Under the pieces are notes generated by a model. It saw nothing but the letters and a program-made list of their open reading frames with translations, made no database searches and was not told the DNA's origin. Shown here piece by piece: positions 24,455 through 31,132 of a DNA stretch of 32,500 nt. The position numbers and the translations under genes are program-made. The stretch covers positions 1 through 32,500 of the forward strand of contig JAHKAY010000019.1 of NCBI GenBank assembly GCA_018825785.1, read 5' to 3'. The DNA is from Chloroflexota bacterium (GTDB lineage Bacteria; Chloroflexota; Dehalococcoidia; JACVQG01; JAHKAY01). The first letter of the stretch is position 1; each line of letters begins with the position of its first letter.

Positions 24455-25408
24455 TTATCTAAAACCGTCCAGGAAGGCCTTTACATTCTTGCCCAGGACC
24501 TTCTGGTTGTAGCCGCCCTCCAGGACGGCAAACCTTCTGCCACTGCTGTTTCTCTCGGCCGCTCTCTTGAGCAGTGTGCCTATGGTTGTGTAGTCCTGAA
24601 TCTCAAAAATCCCACCCCAGTCAGATTTGCTCGCATCAAATCCGGCTGATACGGCCAGAATATCATATTGTCTTGGCTCCGCGAGGAAGGCTTCCAGTTT
24701 CTGGAGTAGCATGGTCCTGTCCCCCCCCTGAGACACCAGGTGAAAATAGGTAACTCTGGGGTCATCATTCTGGGGGTCATCGAATGTGTAAAATGTCCCA
24801 TCGCCCCAATGGAGGTCAAAGTCCACAATCAAGGCCCTTTCTATCTTCTTTTCATCCAGCAGCTTCATTACGGCGACGGCGATATTGTTAAAGTAGCAGA
24901 AGCCCCAGGAGGAGTCGGGACCGGCATGATGGCCGGGGGGCCGATTGATGGCCATAGAGACCTCTCCGGCCATTGCCATCTCCGAGGCCAAGAGCGCCCC
25001 GCCGGCGGACAGGAGGGCAGTATCATAGAGCTCATTGCCCTTTGATTTCACGTTGTCAATTTGCCGCTGGGTATGGACCCTTCTAATGTCTTCTACATTG
25101 GCCGGTTCGGGCTGGGTGAAGACAAAGCCGGGAACGCCCCAGAACTCTTTCAGGATGGCCTCTATTCTCCCGGGTTCAGCCGCCGCCTCTTTAGAGTAGA
25201 CCGTTAGATAGGCGGGATGGTAGATTACTATAACCCCCTTCTGTTGAGGGGTCGGGAGCCTGGTCTCCCCGGGGGTTGGGGGGGCATTGGGGGTCGGGGA
25301 GTTGGGCTGCCCGGTGGTCGGGGTGACATTAGGGGTCGGGGTGGCCCTGCAGGCAGCGGGCAGGCCCAGGACCAGCAGCAACGCCATTGACCACAGCAGC
25401 CCCTTCAT
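24455..25408 (-). CDS. Exported histone-deacetylase-like amidohydrolase
   Basis: A 317-residue class II-type deacetylase/acetylpolyamine amidohydrolase with an export signal. Residues 1-19 form a hydrophobic signal ending in LGLPAAC, a lipobox-like site with Cys20. A Thr/Pro/Asn linker follows (about residues 22-54). The catalytic domain has NRPPGHHAGPDSSWGFC with the paired active-site His160-His161, zinc ligands Asp198 and His200 in DFDLHWGDG, Asp258 in SAGFDAS, and Tyr300 in LEGGY. All key residues are present, so it should be active. Family members normally lack an export signal. Its ATG overlaps the dapA stop by 4 nt, making it the last gene of the dap operon. Proline at -3 of the lipobox is unusual. 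Confidence 0.9.
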   Translation of the reverse strand: MKGLLWSMALLLVLGLPAACRATPTPNVTPTTGQPNSPTPNAPPTPGETRLPTPQQKGVIVIYHPAYLTVYSKEAAAEPGRIEAILKEFWGVPGFVFTQPEPANVEDIRRVHTQRQIDNVKSKGNELYDTALLSAGGALLASEMAMAGEVSMAINRPPGHHAGPDSSWGFCYFNNIAVAVMKLLDEKKIERALIVDFDLHWGDGTFYTFDDPQNDDPRVTYFHLVSQGGDRTMLLQKLEAFLAEPRQYDILAVSAGFDASKSDWGGIFEIQDYTTIGTLLKRAAERNSSGRRFAVLEGGYNQKVLGKNVKAFLDGFR

Positions 25409-26313
25409 TCCCCCGCCGGTGCGTGGTGAGGAGGCAGGTCTATCGTGAAGTTCTTGAGGGTGGAATCTATCTGGGCAGCGGTCTTCTCATCGGGCTCCAC
25501 CAGGGGCAGGCGTGGCTTACCCACCCGGAAGCCCACCCTGTTGAGGGCGTATTTGAGGGGGATGGGGTTGGCCACCAGGAACATGGCACTCACCAGGGGC
25601 AGGAGCCGGCGGTGGATGGCGGCCGCCTCGGCGGTCCTGCCCTGAAGGAAATCGTCTATCATCTCCTTTATCTGCTTTCCCACCAGGTGGGAGATGACGC
25701 TGATGACCCCGTAGCCCCCCAGGGCCAGGATGGGCAGGGTATCCCCATCGTTCCCGCTCCAGACAAGGAAGTCCTTTCTCCTCACCCCCTGGATAATGCG
25801 TGCCACCTGCTCCAGGTTGGCCGAGGCCTCCTTCACGCCGATGATGTTATCTACCTCTGAAAGGCGGAGGACCACATCGGCGGGGAGGTTGGTGACGGTG
25901 CGGGAGGGGACGTTATACAAGATGCAGGGCAGGCGGGTGGCGCTGGCGATGGCCCGGAAGTGCTGGTAGAGGCCCTCGGGGGTGGGGCGGTTATAGTAGG
26001 GGACCACCAGGAGGCAGGCATCCACCCCCAGCCCCTCCGCCTCCCGGGTGAGTTCAATGCTCTCGGCGGTGTTGTAGCTTCCCGTGCCGGCCACCACCGC
26101 CCCTCTATTGCCCGCGGCCTCTCTCACCTGGGCGAAAAGCTTCAGTTTTTCCTCCCGGCTCAGGGTGGGGGCCTCGCCGGTGGTGCCCGAGACCACCAGG
26201 CCGTCGCTCCCTGAGGCCAGAAGGGCTCTGGCCAGGCGTTTTGCCTGGGGGTAGTCCACCTCTCCCCTCTCGTTGAAAGGGGTGACCATGGCGGTGATGA
26301 GGCGGCCCAGCAT
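25405..26313 (-). CDS. dapA: 4-hydroxy-tetrahydrodipicolinate synthase
   Basis: Condenses pyruvate with aspartate semialdehyde, the first committed step to diaminopimelate and lysine. The 302-residue TIM-barrel protein keeps all catalytic residues at the E. coli positions: Schiff-base Lys161 in GVKEAS, Tyr133 in YNVPSRT, Arg138, Thr44-Thr45 in GTTGE and Tyr107 in PYYNRPT. The ATG at 26313 abuts the stop of the asd homologue directly. It needs a source of aspartate semialdehyde, which is notable because the neighbouring asd homologue lacks its catalytic residues. Confidence 0.97.
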   Translation of the reverse strand: MLGRLITAMVTPFNERGEVDYPQAKRLARALLASGSDGLVVSGTTGEAPTLSREEKLKLFAQVREAAGNRGAVVAGTGSYNTAESIELTREAEGLGVDACLLVVPYYNRPTPEGLYQHFRAIASATRLPCILYNVPSRTVTNLPADVVLRLSEVDNIIGVKEASANLEQVARIIQGVRRKDFLVWSGNDGDTLPILALGGYGVISVISHLVGKQIKEMIDDFLQGRTAEAAAIHRRLLPLVSAMFLVANPIPLKYALNRVGFRVGKPRLPLVEPDEKTAAQIDSTLKNFTIDLPPHHAPAGE

Positions 26314-27324
26314 TTATAGCCAGCCGTTCTGGAGCAGGGCCTCGGCTATCTGGATGGCGTTGATGGCCCCCCGGCGCAGGTTATCGGCCACCACCCACAT
26401 GGTCAGGCCGTTGGGCAGGGCCACATCCTGCCGCACGCGCCCCACATGGACCTCGTCGGTGCCCGCCACGGCCCAGGGCTGGGGATAGAGGCTCACCTCG
26501 GGGTCATCCTCCACCTTCACCCCCGGGGCCTGGGCCAGTAACCGGCGGGCCTCCTCTGGGTTGATGGGGTTGGTGAATTCCACGTGGATGGCCTGGCTGT
26601 CCCCGATGTAGACCGGCACCCGGACGCAGGAGGCGGAGATAGCCAGGTCAGGGGAATGCATCAGCTTGGCGGCCTCCTCTTTTATCCGCCATTCCTCCAT
26701 GGTATAGCCATTGTAAAGGAAGACGTCTATTTCCGGTAATATGTTGAAGGCTGTCTGGTGGGTAAAGACATGTGGGATGACGCCCTTTCCCTCCAGGACC
26801 TGTTTGGCCTGGTTGGTGAGCTCTTCCATAGCCGCCGCCCCCGCCCCGGAGACGGACTGGTAGGTGGCCACCACGGCCCTCCTGATGGGGTTTACCCGGT
26901 GCAGGGGGGCCAGGGCCATTACCATCTGGATGGTAGCGGCACTGGGGCTGGCGATGATCCTCTTGTGGTGCTTCAGGTCTTCCAGGTTTACCTCAGGGAC
27001 CACCAGGGGGACCCAGGGCTCCATGCGGTATGTGGCCGACTGGTCTATTACCACCGCTCCGTTCTTGACTGCGGTTGAGGAGAAACGGCGGCTAGCTTCA
27101 GTGCCGGCAGCGAAGAAGACCAGGTTCAGACGGCTCAGGGAGGCGGAGGTGAGCTCCTTCACCTCTATCTCCTGGTGGTTGAAGAAGAGCTGCTTGCCGG
27201 CGGAGCGGTCGGAGGCCAGGAGCTGAAGGGAAGTGAGGGGGAACTGCCTTCTCTCCAGGAGCTTTAACAGCTCTCGCCCCATCAGGCCGGTGGCTCCCAC
27301 CACGGCCACATAGAGGGGCTTCAC
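26314..27324 (-). CDS. Aspartate-semialdehyde dehydrogenase homologue lacking the catalytic Cys and His
   Basis: This 336-residue protein is a full-length member of the Asd family, which reduces aspartyl phosphate to aspartate semialdehyde. Shared segments include VAVVGATGLMGRELLKLL, LLASDRSAGK, VPLVVPEVN, TYQSVSGAGAAAMEEL, SCVRVPVYIG, GTDEVHVGRVR and VVADNLRRGA. But the active-site motif normally read NPNCST is SPSAAT: Ala129 replaces the nucleophilic Cys. Asp242 replaces the acid/base His of RVPV..GHS. The only Cys is Cys233. The frame is otherwise intact. The GTG start at 27324 overlaps the dapB stop (GTGA), so the gene is translated in the operon. It may have a regulatory or altered role. 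Confidence 0.88.
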   Translation of the reverse strand: MKPLYVAVVGATGLMGRELLKLLERRQFPLTSLQLLASDRSAGKQLFFNHQEIEVKELTSASLSRLNLVFFAAGTEASRRFSSTAVKNGAVVIDQSATYRMEPWVPLVVPEVNLEDLKHHKRIIASPSAATIQMVMALAPLHRVNPIRRAVVATYQSVSGAGAAAMEELTNQAKQVLEGKGVIPHVFTHQTAFNILPEIDVFLYNGYTMEEWRIKEEAAKLMHSPDLAISASCVRVPVYIGDSQAIHVEFTNPINPEEARRLLAQAPGVKVEDDPEVSLYPQPWAVAGTDEVHVGRVRQDVALPNGLTMWVVADNLRRGAINAIQIAEALLQNGWL

Positions 27325-28121
27325 GGCGGGTTCCCTCCCAGGCCCAGGAGCTTCTCCAGGCCATAGACCAGTCCCTTGAGCTCCACAACTGCCTTGATGG
27401 CCAGGAGGACGCCGGGCATGAAGCACTCCCGGCTTATGGCATCGTGCCTGATGCTGAGGGTCTGGCCCGATGCCCCGAAGATGACTTGCTGGTGGGCCAT
27501 GAGCCCGGGGAGGCGCAGGCTGTGGAGGGCGATGCCACTCAGCTCCCCGCCCCTGGTGCCGGGGAGGTTCTCCTTCTGGGTGACGGGATGGAGGAAGGGC
27601 TTCCCCCTGGCCTTGGCTATGGCCCTGGCTGTAGCCAGGGCGGTGCCTGATGGGGCATCCAGCTTTTCGTGGTGGTGCATCTCTATAATTTCAGCGTAGT
27701 CAAAGTAGCGGGCAGCTAGTTGGGCGAGGTAATTCATCACCACCGCTCCCAGGGCGAAGTTGGGGGCCGCCACCACCCCCACCCCCGCCTCCCGGGAAAG
27801 GCGGTCAAATTCCTCCAGGTCATGGGGGGTAAGGCCGGTGGTGCCCATGACCACATTTACGCCTTTCCTGGTGGCCACTGGCACCAGGGCCCTGGCGGCC
27901 TCGGCCACGGAGAAATCGGCCAGGACCTGGGGCTTGCCCCTTCCCAGTACCTCCTCCAGGTGGGAGGAGTAGAGGATGGTTTCAAAGCCTGGGGGCAGGG
28001 GATGGGCTGGAGCGCGGATATCCACCGCCCCCACCACCTGGAAATCCGGGTTCCTGCTCAGGGCCTGGAGAAGCTCCCGCCCCATCTTCCCCGCCCCGTG
28101 AATGGCTACCCGGAGAGCCAT
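27321..28121 (-). CDS. dapB: 4-hydroxy-tetrahydrodipicolinate reductase
   Basis: Reduces the DapA product with NAD(P)H in lysine and diaminopimelate synthesis. The 266-residue protein has the nucleotide-binding VAIHGAGKMGREL, the GTTGLTP loop, the catalytic EMHHHEKLDAPSGTA with His149-151 and Lys153, and the C-terminal ISRECFMPGVLLAIKAV. All expected active-site residues are present. It starts at ATG 28121, 5 nt after the pnp stop, and overlaps the next gene. Confidence 0.96.
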   Translation of the reverse strand: MALRVAIHGAGKMGRELLQALSRNPDFQVVGAVDIRAPAHPLPPGFETILYSSHLEEVLGRGKPQVLADFSVAEAARALVPVATRKGVNVVMGTTGLTPHDLEEFDRLSREAGVGVVAAPNFALGAVVMNYLAQLAARYFDYAEIIEMHHHEKLDAPSGTALATARAIAKARGKPFLHPVTQKENLPGTRGGELSGIALHSLRLPGLMAHQQVIFGASGQTLSIRHDAISRECFMPGVLLAIKAVVELKGLVYGLEKLLGLGGNPP

Positions 28122-28126
28122 TGCCT

Positions 28127-30316
28127 CTACCGGGGGGGGTTGTCCCTGGGGTGGGGCCGCGGTCGCTGATGAGGCCCGGAGTGAGTGGGGGGGGGACGGT
28201 GGGGCTGATGGCTATCCGTTGGCCGGGCTCCGCCTGCCTGCTGAGGTCCCTGGAAAACGGCGCGGCGGGAGAGGTTGACCCTTCCCAGGCGGTCTATCTC
28301 CATCACCTTGACCATTATCTCGTCCCCCACCTTCACCACATCCCCGGGGCGGCGGGCATCGTAATCCGCCAGCTCCTCCACGGGGACAAGTCCCTCCTTA
28401 CCCGGCAATATCTCCACCATGGCCCCGTTGGGGAGTATGCGGGTCACCTTGCCTGTAAAGACGGTCCCCACTTCCACCTCTTGGGTGAGGTTCTGTATCA
28501 TCTTCATGGCCTTCTGGGCGGCCTCCTCGTTGGTGGAGCCGATGACCACGCTCCCGTTATCGTTGACATCTATGGAGGCCTTTGTCTCATCAATGATAGC
28601 GCGGATGCGCCGGCCTCCTGGGCCGATGAGGGCGCCAATCTTCTCTGTGGGTATGGTCATCCGGTACATGCGGGGGGCATAAGGGGAGAGTCGGGTACGG
28701 GGCTGGGCAATGGTCTGCCCCATCTTTTCCAGAATCTGGAGCCGGGCCTCCCGGGCCCTCTTCAGGGCCTGCTCCAGGATTTCAAAAGCTACCCCTTTGA
28801 GCTTTATATCCAGTTGGACGGCGGTGGCCCCCTTTTCTGTCCCGGCCACCTTGAAGTCCATGTCCCCGTAGGCGTCCTCCAGGCCCTCTATATCGGTGAG
28901 GATGACATACTGGCCATTCTCACCGGTGATAAGGCCCATGGCCACCCCCCCGACACCAGCCTTGATGGGGACCCCCGCGTCCATCAGGGAGAGGCTGGAG
29001 GCGCAGGCCGATGCCATGGAGGTGCTGCCGCTTGAGGAGAGTACCTCCGAGACCAGACGGATGGTGTAGGGGAACTTATCTACAGAGGGCAGGACCGGCT
29101 CCAGGGCCTTCTCCACCAGGGCGCCGTGGCCTATCTCCCGCCGACCTGGGGAACCTACCCTCTTCACCTCCCCTGTGGAGAAGGGGGGGAAATTGTAGTG
29201 GTGGATAAAGCGCTTGGTCTCTTCTGGGGAGAGGGTGTCCAGCTCCTGCTCCTCCCTGGTGGAGCCCAGGGTGGTGAGGGTCAGGACCTGGGTGTTGCCC
29301 CGGGTGAAGAGCCCCGAACCATGGGTGCGGGGCAAAAGGCCCACCTCAGCGCTGATGGGGCGGAGCTGGGTTAGGGGGCGACCATCAGGGCGGCGGCCCT
29401 CCTTAAGCAGTACCTCCCGGAAAGCCTTTTTTGCCTGGGCATCAAAAATGGCGGCTATCTCTTCCGGGGGGTAGGTCTCCTTCAGCTTCTCCAGGACCCC
29501 GGCCTGGAGCTGGTCAAGCCTTGCTTCCCGCTCTGCCCTGTCCCCTCTGAGGGCCTCAAGGAGCTTTCCCCCCAGGGCATGGACGACCGCCTGAACGGCC
29601 TCGGGGCTGGGCTGCCAGGGCTGGAAGGACATCTTGGGCTGACCCAGCTTTTCCCTTATCTCCTCCTGGAGGCGGATGATTTCCTGGTTGGCCTCCTGCC
29701 CATAGCGGAGGGCCTGCATCAGCAGGTCGTCGGGCACCTCTTTGGCCCCAGCCTCCACCATGACCACGGCGACTTTTGTCCCTGCCACCACCACCTCCAG
29801 GGGACTTTCATTTGCCTGGGAGAAGGTAGGGTTGAGGAAGAAGCTGCCCCCCGAGTAGCCCACCCGCACCGCCCCCACCGGGCCTTCAAAGGGGACGGGG
29901 GAGAGGTGAAGGGCGGCGGAGGCCCCCACCACAGAAAGGATATCGGGTGGGTTCTCCTGGTCCGCGGAAAGGACGGTGATGATGACCTGGATATCCTGGC
30001 GGAAGCCCTTGGGAAGGAGGGGTCGCAGGGAGCGGTCGGTGAGCCGGGCGGTAAGGGTCGCTTCCTGGCTGGGCCTGCCCTCCCGGCGGAAAAAGCTGCC
30101 GGGGATCTTCCCCGCTGCATAGAGCCTTTCCTCAAAATCTATGGTGAGGGGGACGAAGTCCACCCCCTCCCGGGGCTTGCGGCTGTGGCAGGTGGTGGCC
30201 AGGACAATGGTATCGCCGTAGCGGACGGAAACAGCCCCCTCCGCCTGCTCTGCCAGCTTCCCCACCTCAAATATCAGTGGCTTTCCGCCCACAAGGCATT
30301 GAAACGTATGAGACAT
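28127..30316 (-). CDS. pnp: Polyribonucleotide nucleotidyltransferase (PNPase)
   Basis: Phosphorolytic 3'-5' exoribonuclease of RNA turnover. The 729-residue protein has two RNase PH domains: the first with GSFFRREGRPSQ and TDRSLRPLLP, the second with LPRTHGSGLFTRGNTQ and DMDFKVAGTEKGATAVQLD. A KH domain (IGALIGPGGRRIRAI) and an S1 domain (GTVFTGKVTRILPNGAMVE) follow. The last 40 residues are an unusual Pro/His/Arg-rich tail. I prefer the ATG at 30316 over the adjacent GTG at 30319 for its spacing to AAAGG. rpsO-pnp is a conserved pair. Confidence 0.97.
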   Translation of the reverse strand: MSHTFQCLVGGKPLIFEVGKLAEQAEGAVSVRYGDTIVLATTCHSRKPREGVDFVPLTIDFEERLYAAGKIPGSFFRREGRPSQEATLTARLTDRSLRPLLPKGFRQDIQVIITVLSADQENPPDILSVVGASAALHLSPVPFEGPVGAVRVGYSGGSFFLNPTFSQANESPLEVVVAGTKVAVVMVEAGAKEVPDDLLMQALRYGQEANQEIIRLQEEIREKLGQPKMSFQPWQPSPEAVQAVVHALGGKLLEALRGDRAEREARLDQLQAGVLEKLKETYPPEEIAAIFDAQAKKAFREVLLKEGRRPDGRPLTQLRPISAEVGLLPRTHGSGLFTRGNTQVLTLTTLGSTREEQELDTLSPEETKRFIHHYNFPPFSTGEVKRVGSPGRREIGHGALVEKALEPVLPSVDKFPYTIRLVSEVLSSSGSTSMASACASSLSLMDAGVPIKAGVGGVAMGLITGENGQYVILTDIEGLEDAYGDMDFKVAGTEKGATAVQLDIKLKGVAFEILEQALKRAREARLQILEKMGQTIAQPRTRLSPYAPRMYRMTIPTEKIGALIGPGGRRIRAIIDETKASIDVNDNGSVVIGSTNEEAAQKAMKMIQNLTQEVEVGTVFTGKVTRILPNGAMVEILPGKEGLVPVEELADYDARRPGDVVKVGDEIMVKVMEIDRLGRVNLSRRAVFQGPQQAGGARPTDSHQPHRPPPTHSGPHQRPRPHPRDNPPR

Positions 30317-30343
30317 CACATAACCTTTCTTCAGTTGCCGGGA

Positions 30344-30607
30344 CTACTTCTTGAGCCCCAGCTTCTCGATGAGGGCCAGATAACGGCGTCTGTTCTTCTT
30401 TGCCAGATAGGCCAGAAGGCTGCGGCGTTGCCCTATCAGCTTCAGCAGCCCCCGTTGGGAATGGAAGTCCTTCCGGTTCTTTCCCAGGTGCTGCGCAAGC
30501 TCCTTCATCCTCCCCGTGATGAGTGCCACCTGGACCTCCGAGGAGCCGGTATCCTTTGAGTCTCTCCGGTAGTCGCCGATAATGGCCCCTTTTTTCTCCT
30601 TATCCAA
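30344..30607 (-). CDS. rpsO: Small ribosomal subunit protein uS15
   Basis: Ribosomal protein S15, a primary 16S rRNA binder. The 87 residues show DTGSSEVQVALITGRM, HLGKNRKDFHSQRGLL, GQRRSLLAYL and RYLALIEKLGLKK. The TTG at 30607 is chosen because GGAAGGGG lies just upstream and the length then matches the family's 89 residues. Longer versions would add a leader not seen in S15. It is the first gene of the rpsO-pnp-dapB-asd-dapA-HDAC operon. Confidence 0.95.
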   Translation of the reverse strand: MDKEKKGAIIGDYRRDSKDTGSSEVQVALITGRMKELAQHLGKNRKDFHSQRGLLKLIGQRRSLLAYLAKKNRRRYLALIEKLGLKK

Positions 30608-30634
30608 TTTTCCCCTTCCTCTATTTGGCGAAAA

Positions 30635-30663
30635 ATTATAACACAACGAGGTGGCGGTGTAAA
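30635..30663 (-). promoter_or_regulatory. Strong predicted promoter of the rpsO-pnp-dap operon
   Basis: On the minus strand TTTACA (30658-30663) and a perfect TATAAT (30635-30640) are 17 bases apart. Transcription would start near 30628, about 20 nt before the TTG start of rpsO, leaving room for the GGAAGGGG ribosome site. Confidence 0.8.
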
Positions 30664-30668
30664 CGCAC

Positions 30669-30698
30669 TTGTTTTCTCCCCCCTCCCCGTTGTATATT
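30669..30698 (+). promoter_or_regulatory. Predicted promoter for DUF503 and helicase genes
   Basis: TTGTTT (30669-30674) and TATATT (30693-30698) are 18 bases apart on the plus strand. This places a divergent promoter 5 bases from the rpsO promoter. It would give a leader of about 138 nt before DUF503, which contains the zinc-ribbon remnant. Confidence 0.5.
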
Positions 30699-30730
30699 TC
30701 TAGCTGTCTTGGGCTTCATGGCGTTTCTGA

Positions 30731-30820
30731 GGCGGCGGCAGGCCGGCCCAGGTCCCCTTCCAGCCCCATCTGGACCGGCCGGTCTACTGCCACGATTGTT
30801 TTGCCAGGGTAGAAATCTGT
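30731..30820 (+). pseudogene. C-terminal remnant of a CxxC zinc-ribbon protein
   Basis: Between an in-frame TGA (30728-30730) and the DUF503 start, one frame reads AQVPFQPHLDRPVYCHDCFARV. The pattern VPFxPxxDRPVYCxxCF is the C-terminal half of small two-CxxC zinc-ribbon proteins common in Chloroflexota. The first CxxC pair and any start codon are missing, so this looks like a decayed gene left in the leader. The frame runs on into DUF503 as an overlapping shadow. The match rests on one motif only. Confidence 0.45.
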
Positions 30821-30842
30821 AGCGAGGTCCCCTCAACCAAGG

Positions 30843-31130
30843 ATGATAGTCGGAATCCTCACAGTGAGGCTTCGCCTCCCGGAGAACCAGTCCCTCAAGG
30901 GGAAGCGCCAGGTGGTGAAGTCCGTTATCCAGCGGGTGAGGAACCGCTTCAATGTCTCGGTGGCAGAGGTGGAGGACCAGGACCTCTGGCAGGTAGCCAC
31001 CATCGGAGTGGGCTGTGTTTCCAATTCTACATCCCATGTCAATGAGGTCCTCTCACGGGTGATGGACTTCATCGCCGGGAGCCGCCTGGACGCGGAGCTC
31101 CTGGACTACGAGATAGAGATTCTCCCCTAG
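30843..31130 (+). CDS. DUF503 family protein (YlxP-like)
   Basis: A 95-residue protein matching the DUF503/YlxP family: it begins MIVGILTVRLRLPENQSLKGKR, continues VVKSVIQRVRNRFNVSVAEV and ATIGVGCVSN, and ends YEIEILP. In Bacillus the ylxP gene lies between infB and rbfA and has been linked to ribosome assembly; the biochemical role is not settled. Here it has left that cluster. The ATG at 30843 has only a weak AAGG ribosome site. The helicase gene starts 2 nt after its stop, so the two are likely coupled. Confidence 0.93.
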   Translation: MIVGILTVRLRLPENQSLKGKRQVVKSVIQRVRNRFNVSVAEVEDQDLWQVATIGVGCVSNSTSHVNEVLSRVMDFIAGSRLDAELLDYEIEILP

Positions 31131-31132
31131 GG

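Noticed and set aside
24311-24649. Plus-strand frame of 112 residues with a hydrophobic segment after purA
   Set aside because: More than half lies antisense to the HDAC-like gene, there is no ribosome site, and the hydrophobic run alone does not make a gene.
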